Below are positions 10,790-23,180 of a stretch of 64,000 bases of DNA, in pieces. Within the stretch, counting starts at the first letter, position 1. Every line of letters begins with the position of its first letter. This stretch comes from Coprinopsis marcescibilis (lineage: Eukaryota > Basidiomycota > Agaricomycetes > Agaricales > Psathyrellaceae), in assembly GCA_004369085.1 (NCBI GenBank), contig ML210317.1:1-64000 (forward strand). The letters are read 5' to 3'. A program made the position numbers and the translations under genes. Below the pieces are notes generated by a model. That model did not search any database. It was not told the DNA's origin and saw only the letters and a program-made list of their open reading frames with translations.

Positions 10790-13700
10790 TCAGGTTCGGA
10801 TTCTCTTCCATTTGGTACCCTTCCGTGTGGCCATGAAGATTTCTGCCCCGGGTTCGTCTTTCATCCATGCAGCCGCGTGTGTCGGGATAAGGTTGGAAAC
10901 CTATGCGCGCGTTGGTATGTCAATACGGCACGCGAAGTCTAATGACTCACCATATACCGCTGTCCTACTTTGAAGTCACCAGGTTTGCCTCCTTCAGAGA
11001 GGGCTAGACTAGCAACGTCCCACACTGTCAACTGTGCAACTCTGTGCGAAAGCTTGCGCTCTGTTCTCGCGTCTCGGACAACCAAAACGCGGAAATTCCG
11101 GACGTTACGAGGCGGACATAGAGCTTCCAGCTCTTTCTCCACCTCCATGTTCACCCTTTCGTGTTCATTGGCAAGGTTCTGCCCGATGGCTTTGGCAAGC
11201 CAATACGCGTGACTGCTTGATAACCGGCCGATCATCTTGACTGCAGTGGCATGATCCTCTAGGTCATCGTAGTATCCGTCAATCTCATCGGGAGGACCTA
11301 GCGGGAACATAAATTCAGTATTACAGGGGAAAGCTGGCTGCAACTCGCCTTCATCTTCGCCGCATCGATATGAACGGCATTTGGCTTCTAACCTCCGCAG
11401 ATAGTCAAGGTATCTTTCGTGTCGCTTCTCGTTTTCAAACCGGAGATTTTGACCCTCTCGCTCTCGCCGAGACTACGTAACGCAGTCAGCGCATTAGATA
11501 TATTCCTTGCGCTGTACCACTTACCAACCAAAGGTCCGCAATCCGGAACTCATCGGACTCGTTTCGTGGTCCCTCCTGAATCCGTTTCCCATCCTTCTCG
11601 ACGAATTCCAGATAAGCAATTGGGTGGACTTTCAAGATCTCGACATTTAAACACGAGATCGCTCCCCCGTTTGGTGACAGTGAACGCAGCGTGGAGATGT
11701 ACCTCTCCCGCTGCCATCCAAGCTTTGCGTGCCAGGGAGCAAGCTGCGACGAGTTCCCCGAAATTGCGAGCTTCACCGAATTGTACGCTTCTAATATCTC
11801 CATGGCATCTTTTCGCTCCGAAAGTAACTAAATAAAGAATTAGTCTTTAGAAAAGCCAACAACTCGGACTGCCTGTTACCCACCCTCGCTCCGACAACGG
11901 CGAGCTTCCCTCCGACACGTATCGTACGCTTGTGTACGGCCTTGATCATGGGTGTGTCGATTTGTGCTCGTAGCCTGTACCAGCCGTCTGTGACCTCCAG
12001 TTCGGGTATAGGTCCGGCATCCGTTTCAATCCAATTAATGGCAGATACACATAGGACAATAGGGCTTTCAGCTGGGGAATCGCTCGCCGTTATCCTTCGT
12101 AGTGGAGGTCGGTTTCCCCCATTCAATTCCTTTTCATATCTGGGTTGGATCGTTAGCAGGAATCAAGTCAAATGAGCCAGACGTGGCCTACCTATACACT
12201 AGTTGCCGCATCACTTCTGACCAACACCAGCGTTTCTTTGTTGAGTTTTCTTCTGAATATGGGTCCAAAGCTGCCATCCCTGCTAGCTTCCATAAAATCA
12301 AACACCAATGGTTGTTTACCCAATCTTGGGTTACAAGTCGGCAGCCTCGGGAAACAAGCTCATTGTATGCGGCTTCTGAATTTAGTCGGGGACCTTTGGT
12401 CGAGGAGGGAGACGGTACAGCGTCTGAGCTATAAAAACCATAGTGGAGAGCCGTTGATGGGGTAATCTGGCTCAACTCTGTGATGTTGCTGAAAAGAGAT
12501 GAGCAGTTGTTGTTTTAGCAGCAAAATACTCACAGTCCCATAGATTCGAGTTCTTCCACCCCGTGCATTTGAGGACGCAGACCTGATGACAATAGCGTTG
12601 GCCTAGATGGCCCTGCAGATGCCAATGACATTTGAGGCATATTCCGGGTTTGTGGGCGAAGAGGTCCTATACTGGAAGGTTGCAGGTTTATTGATGGTGG
12701 ATCACTACCGTATGCGCGAAATAGCAGAGGCGACGAGGGAATTTGAGACTGGTTGCCGAGATTGTGCTGCAATCTCTGTTGGGCTGGATTAAGGTTCGGC
12801 GCATCCTTCTTAAATGGCGTTTTGAAGGTGGATTTGATATTTCGGGACAGTCCTATTTTCCTCGGAGTTGCGAGGCTCTTGGGCGTTTGATACACTGCCA
12901 GTGGTTTAGGGGTTCCTGAAGGAGGACGAAATTGTTGTCGCAGTGGTGTCAATGCAACGACCTGGCTAGAAAGTCCAGGCAGTTTGAATGGTGCTGGAGA
13001 AGGGGAGGGCATAGATGAGGAGTCTATGGGGCGGGTTTTGAAAGAAGGTGGGCGGAATGGTTTAGTTTGAGAGGAGAAGCGAAGGGGACTGGGCTGAACA
13101 GCTGGGTGGGCATTTACCAAAGCGATGGGCCTTACATCTGCCCTCGATGATTGCGAAGGGGTAGCAAGTAATTCAGCTGGACTGAGTATCGCTGGTGGAA
13201 GTTCCACCACAGGTTCTTCTTCTGTTGTTGGTTCGATATCTAGGTCGTCCCAGTCGTTCTCCCAAACTTTCATTTTCTGTTTGGCCTTTTCGAGGGCATC
13301 TTTGGAGGGAACTAGCGGAGAGGCATTCTCTTTGCCTGATACCTTCATAAGTGCGGGTAGGCCTGACAATTGTTTCAAAGATTTTGCGGATTGAAACATT
13401 GGAAGTGCTTCCACAGATACTGGGGCCACCTCAAGGAAGCCAGCATAAAGCTTCTCTTTTGCAGCTAACTCTGCCATCTCGTCGAATGAGTCGTCATCTT
13501 CTCCCAGCTCCTGTACAGAGCTCTGCATTTTAAGCGCAGACGCCGCGGTGAAGAAGGGATTCTCGTAGTCGCAAGATGGCCTAGCCTGTGCGGTGAGCCC
13601 CCTGTCAATCGGTTGAATCGGTCCCTGCGAAGATGTGTCCTGGGATAGTTTCGCTTCGATAACATCAAAGGCTTCTAGTTGCTCTTCAGATAAAGGTTCC

Positions 13701-13874
13701 ATCTGCTCGTCATAGGTCGGAGACGATAGACGCTGGCGTTTGCGGACTGGTGCGGACGATGGTGAGCGTTCTGGTAAATCTGTGGCCGGACATTTAGAAG
13801 AGCTCTGGTAGATATTTCAGAAGAACGTTACCGTGGTGTATCATATGTGATGACTTGGGAAACAAGCTGGCCAT
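10790..13874 (-). CDS. BRH2: BRCA2/Brh2 recombination mediator
   Basis: Seven exons, 13874-13832, 13779-12534, 12488-12192, 12139-11884, 11827-11525, 11472-10951 and 10900-10790, encode 925 aa. From residue about 430 the BRCA2 helical domain is clear (QDWVNNHWCLILWKLAG, then WSEVMRQLVYRYEKE). It is followed by OB1 (ESPIVLCVSAIN, then GKLAVVGARLLS), the SPNGGAISCLNV segment, a charged helix pair suggestive of a small tower (RFENEKRHERYLDYLRRLEA), and OB2 ending in VSNLIPTHAA. The N-terminal half is disordered, with one BRC-like motif (PFFTAASALKM, residues about 89-99) as candidate Rad51 contact. BRCA2 loads Rad51 on RPA-coated ssDNA. The 43-nt first exon is inferred from phase; an internal ATG at 13702 is the alternative start. 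Confidence 0.9.
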
Positions 13875-14475
13875 CTTATCGACTAGCAAAGGATTCTTCT
13901 GGTAGTCGTGGCCGTCAACAAAGAGACGCGCTCAACGCCCGTTGCTCCGCGCTTTAGTGTATTTTGATCACGTGACCGAGCGACGCGGACTTAGTTTCTG
14001 AAAGTCCTATCACTTCAAAGTTGTAGAAGGAAACTTCATATCTATCTCAACGTTCAACACCCTCCATTGTCTGTATGTCCAGTCAAATAAATACATTCAA
14101 CGTACATAGAACTACGTGCTGTGTAATGTCGACAAACAGACGATTCGCACAGTGACCGACATTTGAGTGAATCGAACATTTACCTTCAACTAAAAATTAA
14201 GTTCGTTATTCAAGCTGGCGCCAAGGATGGATCCCACTCTGATATCCTTCTCGAGAGATGCAGTACAACTATAACATATACAGTACGTCTTGTTAATAAG
14301 AAGACACAAATAATAACACGGATTTATTGACAGACGCGAAGCAAGCGGATCCAATTTTCCTTTTCCGACTCTACTTGCAACTTGTGACCGCCGATTCTCC
14401 CAATATAACGACGAGATCTAGGCGACAGTTGCATTCATAATTTCAGACGCCTAGTATTGCTCGAGATTCTTCGCT
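13875..14475. other. Divergent intergenic region between BRH2 and taxilin
   Basis: This 601-bp stretch has no supported gene. It holds a TCACGTGA palindrome (13968-13975) and two ACGCG cores (13926-13930, 13983-13987), all within about 115 bp of the BRH2 start. Confidence 0.5.
13926..13987. promoter_or_regulatory. ACGCG cores and CACGTG box upstream of BRH2
   Basis: ACGCG is the core bound by MBF-type G1/S regulators in fungi, and CACGTG is a bHLH site. Their position 52-113 bp upstream of a recombination gene fits cell-cycle control, but short motifs occur by chance and this is inference. Confidence 0.3.
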
Positions 14476-16567
14476 ATGAATGGTGCACCTCAGAACCAAG
14501 CAACAGTCCAGAACCCTGTAGCAAAGCAGGCGAAACCACCTCCAGTTGGTCCGGCACCACCAGCACCTGTCATTCCCCCGCCAGTTACTCCAAACCATCC
14601 TAATCCTAACCCTGGCCAACAAGTGAACAATAACCGGTCGAATACTACCCCTCATAATCACCATCATCATCAACATAGCACCAATGGCCACCCACCTCAG
14701 GCATCGTCAGGAAAGAACAAGAAACGGAACGACGCACCCATGGATCCTGCTGCCATGTACGAGAGTCTTAAAAATCGAATAGCGGCTTTGGAGGAGGAGG
14801 AGGAGCTGGAGGAGGAGGAGGAACGGAGAATATGTGCGTCTTACCAACCCTAAGGATGTACCATGAGGCTAATGTGCCACAGCTGAGGAGGCTCATCGGT
14901 CGGTTAGAGGCATGGAAGAAAATGCTATCCACGCAAAATATATTGACCTAGTGTGTACCAATCTTATTTGAAGAGTCGAGGCATACTTACAAGAGCTTAA
15001 TTAGTTTGCCGAGCTGAAGCGAATGGAGAGAGAACATGCGAAGGAGAAGCAAAAACTGACCAAGGACAAGGACGCTGGTGCGTGCCACTTTTAAATCATG
15101 GAGGTATTATCCTTACAGGTTGTGTATAGCCAAAGGACAGCTAACCAAGGCCAATCAAACAAAGACCAAGATGGAGAATCTTGCTCGTGAATTGCAGAAA
15201 GTACGCCTTATTACCAATCCTCGGGGAAGTTTACTGAAGACGGGTCTTGCAGGACAATAAGCGACTGAGGGTATGCACCCTGACTCCGCCGAACCATCAG
15301 TCTACCTTAACCATCCTTCTAGGAAGACGGAAAGCGCCTGGCACAATGCGTTGAGGATGCCCAGGAAGAGGTGAGTTCTGCTCTGTGTTCCCCGGCAAAA
15401 TTACCTTAAACGTCCATCCAAAGCTCGCGGAAATGAAAAACGACCTTGCTAAACGGGCAGATAAAGCCAGAATGCTGGATCAAAAGTATCGCGAGTTGCC
15501 AGACATCGTCGTGAAAGTTGTTTGTCGCTACCGTGCTGAGCTCTTCTTCAAGATATCTCGAAAGACCAAGCTTTCGAGGCTGATTACGGCTTGGACTCTG
15601 CGAATGGAACTTAACGGTGGTCGTAAGATTGACACCAATGCTCCTGTAGAAGGCGTTCTCCCTTCTGGAAAATTGGATCCCAACAACCCACCGAAGACGC
15701 AGATGCAGTTTCTCTTCTCGCACCGCGGTCGAAGGATCGACCCGGAGCAAACACCTGAAGAACTGGGCATGGAGGAAGGAGACGAAATACTTGCTGTAGA
15801 GTTGATGGATCTCACTGTCGGCGGTACCGAAGACTGGGTATGTTATGTGGCTCATCTATCGCCGCAGATGTTCATGATTCTGCAGGACGAGCACGTCGAA
15901 CCTCGGTTAGAAACGTTGAGGAAGAATTGGACCGAAGACCCAGACGAGTGTGTTTGTCAGTCACATTCAAACACTTCGGTGCTGACTTGACGATTTAGAG
16001 CGGCAAGGACATTGGAAGACATCTTCGATGCGGTGTAAGTTTTATTTTCCCCTCTCCCTATTTTCATCGTTGAAAATATAACTTTGGACAGTGTTCGCGA
16101 TCGCCTAAAAGAAATACTTCATCAATACGAACTCAGAGAGCGACATTTCGAATGCGTCATTCGGTCGAAAGAGCTCGAGGTTCTTCTTTCTCGTGCTCGC
16201 GCGGCAGAGCAGAAACAACTCGCCGAAAGCGAAAAGATTGCGGCGGAGCGGCTAGAAGAAGAGGTGCGGACATTTCATCCCGGCAGCTTGTCCTGTATAA
16301 CCTCTAGATTAGGCTCAATATCTAAGACGAGAACTTGAAGACTCGAAGAACGGACAAGCTCTCTTGGTTGAACGGCTGCTGGCGTGCTGTAAGGAGGTAA
16401 GATCACAGTCGCCCTCCCCGTTTAAGACCACGATGAAAGCGATCCGGCAGTTCGTTTCCAAGCCAAGCACAGAGCGCATGCAGCGTTTATTCACATCGCT
16501 CAAGGAGGAGTTGGAACGTAAAGGGGCCAAACCCAAGAAGAGTGCGGACGAAACTTCTGGTGGGTAA
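14476..16567 (+). CDS. Taxilin with embedded ubiquitin-like domain
   Basis: Twelve exons: 14476-14833, 14883-14950, 15005-15077, 15130-15200, 15253-15270, 15323-15370, 15424-15837, 15886-15947, 15999-16034, 16092-16263, 16313-16396 and 16463-16567; 502 aa. A Pro/His/Asn-rich N-terminus leads into taxilin coiled coil (MYESLKNRIAALEEEE, FAELKRMEREHAKEKQKL, KTKMENLARELQKDNKRLRE, and later RERHFECVIRSKELEVLLSR). Between the coiled-coil halves, residues about 240-350 read as a SUMO/Rad60-like fold: VKVVCRYRAELFFKISRKTK, then MQFLFSHRGRRIDPEQTPEE, then GMEEGDEILAVE. Taxilins bind syntaxins and act in membrane traffic; the insert is unusual for the metazoan family. All exon phases agree across the insert, so it is not an artefact of joining two genes. 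Confidence 0.85.
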
Positions 16568-16716
16568 GGCTTGGGGCGATGTTCACAGACTTTCGGATTT
16601 TCAAATGAAATTGCTTAACTACAACATGGGCGAGGTGCACTCAGTGTCCGTGATCTGATGTATGGTATGTGTTTACCGAAAAGTCCGAATTAAACCAGGT
16701 AAAGCCTCCCACATAT

Positions 16717-18247
16717 TTATATCAGGGCATCTAACTCTTCAAGCTGCTCAACGATCCCTGACTTGGAAAAGGTCTTGCCCTTGATGCTATCCAAGCCTTC
16801 ACCGCTGTAGCTCACTAGAGGGGAAATCTCAATTTCCACCCCAGTTGCCACTTTAGCACCAGCGCTTTCCAGGAATCGTTTGTGCTGTGCCAACAGATCT
16901 CGACGACTGGACTCCGGATCGTCTGATCCAGTTCCAGGGGCATTCTTGAGAGGGCTGAACTCTTCGCTCCTATCCACCTCCAACACAGCGAAGCGCTCCG
17001 TGAATGGGAAGACATCGAACACGAAAAGTTCTAACTTCATCCCGTTGGGCTTCGAGGGTTTGATGAACTCTCCAGTTTCCAAATCGGTGTGAGGGATTTT
17101 TTTGCGAGCGATATGGAATGCAAGATCATCTTCGAATTGCTGAACTCGGTCCAAAAAGGCGGTAGTGTAGAAGTGGTTGGCGATGTTGCCAGCGCGGAAG
17201 GTGAGTTCTCCGGTCTCTGGATCTCGTCTTTCGGCCTGCTCTTTCGAGATTTCTGAATATTCCACGACACTGAATTTGCTTCCGCGACATGCAACCACGC
17301 CGACGGATTCAGTAGGTTGAGTCTTGGGTACGACCTTTGCAGCACATTCTGCACCCTTTCCGATGCTATAACCCAGGAAGACTGGATCAGCGACGCGAAC
17401 CAAGCAGTTGTCCACGCAGTATGCGTGAACGTAAAGGATGTTGCGGTCTGCGAGATCAGAAAGAACGGTCTTCGATGGATCCTGCGGTGACAGCGGCGAA
17501 CGCGTAGCAGCGTACAATCCGCCGTTACCGTCAGGGGCCACAGCCACGCGTGACGGTGTTTCCAAAATAACCTTGCCTTCCATCGTTAAGCACGGAAGCG
17601 TTCCTAATCGCCTTGAGCATCGAGTAGAGATAGTAGTCGATTAATATCTCACCTTGTTCGAAGAAGATTACATTCTTGGGATCCAGGCCAAAATATTTGT
17701 TCTTCTTGAAGAATTGCTCCGTCTCGGGGCGTGTCGGCCCACTGGTCATAATGTACCAGGGAATCACGACACTCCCAGTCGGTTTTCCAGCTTCCTGCGA
17801 AGCGACCTCTTGGAGACGAGCGAGACGCTCAGCTTGATATTGGAACAGGGACTTGTGCGATGGTAATCCAATATCATAGCAACCTTTCGGGGCACTGCTG
17901 CCCAAACGTGTCCCCTGTCCGCCTGCCATGAGGAGCACGCCAACCTCGTTGCGGGCGATGGCCTGCAAACCGATCTTCTTCCATTCCTCTGCCTTCTCGA
18001 CGTTTGTAACGGATTCGGATGCACCCTTTGGCAGAGGTTCAATGGCATCCGCCTGATAATTTGGATCTGAGAGCTGTGCCTCCGATGCAACTGCGGTCTT
18101 GTAGATGCGATTGACGCGTTCGATGTCGAGAGCTTCCAATTGCGCTTGGAGCTGGGCACGCTCTTGGTTGTTGAGGTTTGCCCAGAGCTGGAACAGATGG
18201 CCCTGTCCAGCTGCTTCGTATCGTTTCTGAAGAGTATCGAAAGACAT
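16717..18247 (-). CDS. UAP1: UDP-N-acetylglucosamine pyrophosphorylase
   Basis: Two exons, 18247-17653 and 17603-16717, encode 493 aa, the usual eukaryotic length. The nucleotide-binding signature LLMAGGQGTRLGSSAPKGCY is intact, followed by the PWYIMTSGPT segment and, across the splice, FFEQGTLPCLTMEGKV. It also carries VCGxA-equivalent and sugar-contact regions seen as NGGLYAA and SKFSVVEYSEIS. It forms UDP-GlcNAc from UTP and GlcNAc-1-phosphate in the cytosol, the last step to the donor for chitin, N-glycans and GPI anchors. The 49-nt intron interrupts a Gly codon. It lies beside two cell-wall glucanase genes in divergent orientation. Confidence 0.95.
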
Positions 18248-19144
18248 GGTGGTGGTTGAAGTTGAAGGACAGAATGAATGGCTTTACAGCCATTAACTGA
18301 TCATAATGTGAGCCCGCAACATGTTTCTGTGATTGGTTAGTGATGGACATTAGGGTTAGGGTACCCGGGAGCTTATTGACCGAAAATGTTCAGACCGTGC
18401 CTGCTCGCCGCTCTTCGGTAACGACGTTCAGAAATCGGTAGTTTCAGAAGACGCGCTTGAGCATTGAAATCCTTGTAGATGGGTAAGTAGTATGTGAAAA
18501 ACGCCCCCAATATGTCAGGACTCAGCGCTAATAGGAGGTTTTAAACAGAAAGCTCGTTGAATGGATACTAGTACTTACCGGGGGCGGCAGCCGCCTCCTT
18601 GTCGCCGTCATTAGACTTGAGACCAGTATCGAGTGCATCCCTACAGCTGGAAAGCTTGGGGGACAGAGGAGAAGTTTCCACAACCTCTGTCAGCATCCAG
18701 CGCAACCCTTGTATTGACCGTTCTGGACTGCAAAAGTTTAGGGTTACTCCCACAGCCAAGTCTTCTTTCGCATGGAAGAAGAGCCTATTCTAAAGGACAC
18801 TCAGCAAGTGCCGTCAATACTTATGTTCATAAAGGTCGGTCTGCGTGGAATGTAGGGAACCTCTATTTCGGATAAACCCTCACGTGTGGTGTGATCCTCA
18901 TGTTCTCATCAGCGCGAGCTTCGCGTTTCGACATTTTGGTGCAGCTGATTCTTGTCCATATTATGTTCCGCTTGCCTCTGGTGCCTAAAGATCTCCTGTT
19001 GGCGTTGGAGGGGCTCACATGGCGGTTCTTGGCAATCAAAGGATATGCAGGAAGTTACAGGAAGCAGCTAACTGATCGGGAAGGTCACGGTTGGCCTTAT
19101 ATAAAGGCAAAGCCGCTTACTTTCATTTCCTGCGCACTTCGACC
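18248..19144. other. Divergent intergenic region between UAP1 and the first glucanase
   Basis: This 897-bp stretch has no supported gene; the open frames on both strands lack any motif. It carries two telomere-type hexamers (near 18350-18362) and a TATA box close to the glucanase start. Confidence 0.5.
19098..19105 (+). promoter_or_regulatory. TATA box of the first exo-glucanase gene
   Basis: TATATAAA lies 40 bp upstream of the ATG at 19145. The second copy has a similar TATATAG at 21230-21236. TATA boxes are typical of strongly regulated genes, so the pair is probably inducible (inference). Confidence 0.55.
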
Positions 19145-20855
<1,711 letters not shown>

Positions 20856-21312
20856 TCATTTACGAAACTCGGCGCGACCTTCTTTAACGTTGCTGAATTC
20901 GTTGTGCGATATTATATATCCTTTCCAACTTTGAGTGCACTTCAGCTATGTATGCATAATTTTGAATATGTGAACCAGAATTACTCCTGTTGTCTTTGTT
21001 GGCAATATGTTGGTGAGCCGAAGATGGTAGAAGTGTCGGGCGGTTGGTCGGTTCATCGATAATCGGCCCGCGCACACTATGTAGTAGTTCCGCTCCTGCT
21101 CGCCTCCGCTCAGAAAGTAGTTCATCGCTCCACATTTCACAGAACATGCTGTCCGTCAGGGTGTTACCGTGCTTTCCTTGCTCGGGCCTGTTGATGGCGG
21201 TGGGATAAGCCAAGACGGCCAGCCTGGTTTATATAGCGACTGCCCGGACTGAATCCTGATTGGTTCTCTGTTTGTCCGACCTCTACACGCTCGTTTTTCT
21301 TGCCTAGTATCA
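20856..21312. other. Intergenic between tandem glucanases
   Basis: This 457-bp stretch is the 3' flank of copy A and the promoter of copy B. TATATAG at 21230-21236 lies 77 bp upstream of the copy-B ATG. I see no other gene. Confidence 0.5.
21230..21236 (+). promoter_or_regulatory. TATA-like box of the second exo-glucanase gene
   Basis: TATATAG lies 77 bp upstream of the ATG at 21313, in a position comparable to the stronger box of copy A. Confidence 0.4.
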
Positions 21313-23032
21313 ATGCGTTTCGCATTCGTCGCTCTTTTGACTGCTTTTTCTTCTGCGATCCCCAAATCGCTTGCTTATACATGGGGGTTCCCGTACGAGT
21401 CCCAGAAGGTCCGTGGTGTGAACCTTGGTGGCTGGCTCGTTCTCGAGGTGAGTGATAACAGCCTTGTCTCTCGACACCACCTCTTGACTCCTTTCTTAAC
21501 ATAGCCGTGGATCACACCTTCGCTCTTCGACAATACTGGGGATAGTAGAATTATCGATGAATATACATTCTCCCAATATCAAAATAGAGACGTCGCTCTC
21601 AACGCGTTGAGGCAACATTGGGAAACTTGGATCACGGAGGCTGACTTCCAATCCATTGCCGCGGCAGGGTACGTCTCAGACCAACACGCTTAGCGAATTT
21701 ATCGTTCTGTAGTTCTGACTCCCCTCATGGCAGCCTCAATCACGTTCGACTCCCCATTGGCTATTGGGCTTTCGAAGTCAGCAACGGAGAGCCGTACATC
21801 CAAGGCCAAATCGAGTATATGAACCGAGCTCTAGTTTGGGCTCAGAAATATAACATCAAAGTCATCATCGACCTTCACGGTACGTACCAAGTACTCACTC
21901 AGCTTCCCATTCGGCTTATATTTTGCTCAAGGTGCACCTGGAAGTCAGAATGGCTTCGACAATTCTGGCCAGAAGATGGACTATCCGTAAGCAGTCGCAT
22001 CGTTTCCTTCCACCACAAATCTGACCATCGCTTAGGACCTGGCACACCCAGCAGAGTAACGTCAACAGGACTAATGAAGTGATAAAGCAAATAGCCAACA
22101 GGTTCAAGGATAGCACCGGCATTGTGCCAGCGATTGCAGCCCTCAACGAGTGAGCATTCTCCCAGTTTGACGGGTTCCCTTGTCGGGCGCTAATCAAATG
22201 TGTAGACCCGCTGGATTTTTCGGCCAGGACGTGATCCAGGTCACTAAGCAGGTGAGATGAGAGTTTCTGAGATACAGTTCAGCAGACAAACCAGAATCTT
22301 AGTTCTGGCTCGACAGCTACAACAATATTCGGTATGTCATCGCCTACGCTTCCAAACCTTCCGTCACTCTCAGTTGGCTCATGTCGATCGTATTTCTCAG
22401 CTACCCATATTCGGAAGACACCACGCGTACAAGTAACACCGTCCTCATCATCCACGATGCGTTCCAGCCTACCAGCTCTTGGAATGATTTCATGCCTTAC
22501 CCAACATACGAGGGTGTTATCCTTGATACCCACATCTACCAGGTTTTCAGTCCCAACGTGAGTGATAGGGCTTCCACAAGTGCTGATTAAATCTGATCAT
22601 TCTCGTCATTCACAGCAAGTGGCATGGAGTGAAGAGCAACACATTCAAGCTGTCTGCAACCGCGCGGGAGATATGACTGCCTCCGGAATGTGGACCGTCG
22701 TCGGGGAATGGTGCCCTGCGAGGACAGACTGCGCCAAGTATCTCAACGGACGTGGTGTTGGCAACAGATATGAAGGAACATACCCTGGATCTACCCGTGT
22801 CGGAAGTTGCGCAGGATTTACTGGAAAGGCTTCAACTTTCTCAACGAGCTATAAGGCCTTCCTCAGAAGGTTTTGGGAGGCACAGACGATTACCTATGAA
22901 AAAGGCAGTGGCTGGATTCAGTGGACCTGGAAAGCTGAGGAAGCAGATGACTGGGCATACCAAGCTGGTCTCGAGAATGGATGGATCCCCTGGAACCCCA
23001 CCGAGCGACTTCATGCTGGGATCTGCGGATGA
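21313..23032 (+). CDS. EXG1: Secreted GH5 exo-1,3-beta-glucanase, copy B
   Basis: Nine exons: 21313-21447, 21505-21668, 21734-21879, 21932-21986, 22036-22149, 22206-22251, 22303-22331, 22401-22557 and 22616-23032; 420 aa. A signal peptide of about 20 residues is followed by the same motif series as copy A, including LNEP and [12 protein letters not shown]. The two proteins align over their full length with strong identity (for example [20 protein letters not shown] in both), so this is a tandem duplication. Most intron positions are shared. The intron after the SQNG codons of copy A is missing here, and an extra intron interrupts the segment between VTKQ and FWLDS. Confidence 0.93.
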
Positions 23033-23180
23033 GTATTCGCAGAACTGGTTATGTTTCAAGAATATGTATTTTCCTGTATTGTCGGACCCGCATACCCAAG
23101 CAATCTATATGACGGGATACAATCTATTATCTAATAGTCTATCGTATATCATGCAATTAAATCCATCCTACATAGTAATG

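Noticed and set aside
15385..15990. Separate gene for the ubiquitin-like segment
   Set aside because: The frame joins in phase with taxilin coiled-coil exons on both sides and has no start of its own, so one gene is simpler.
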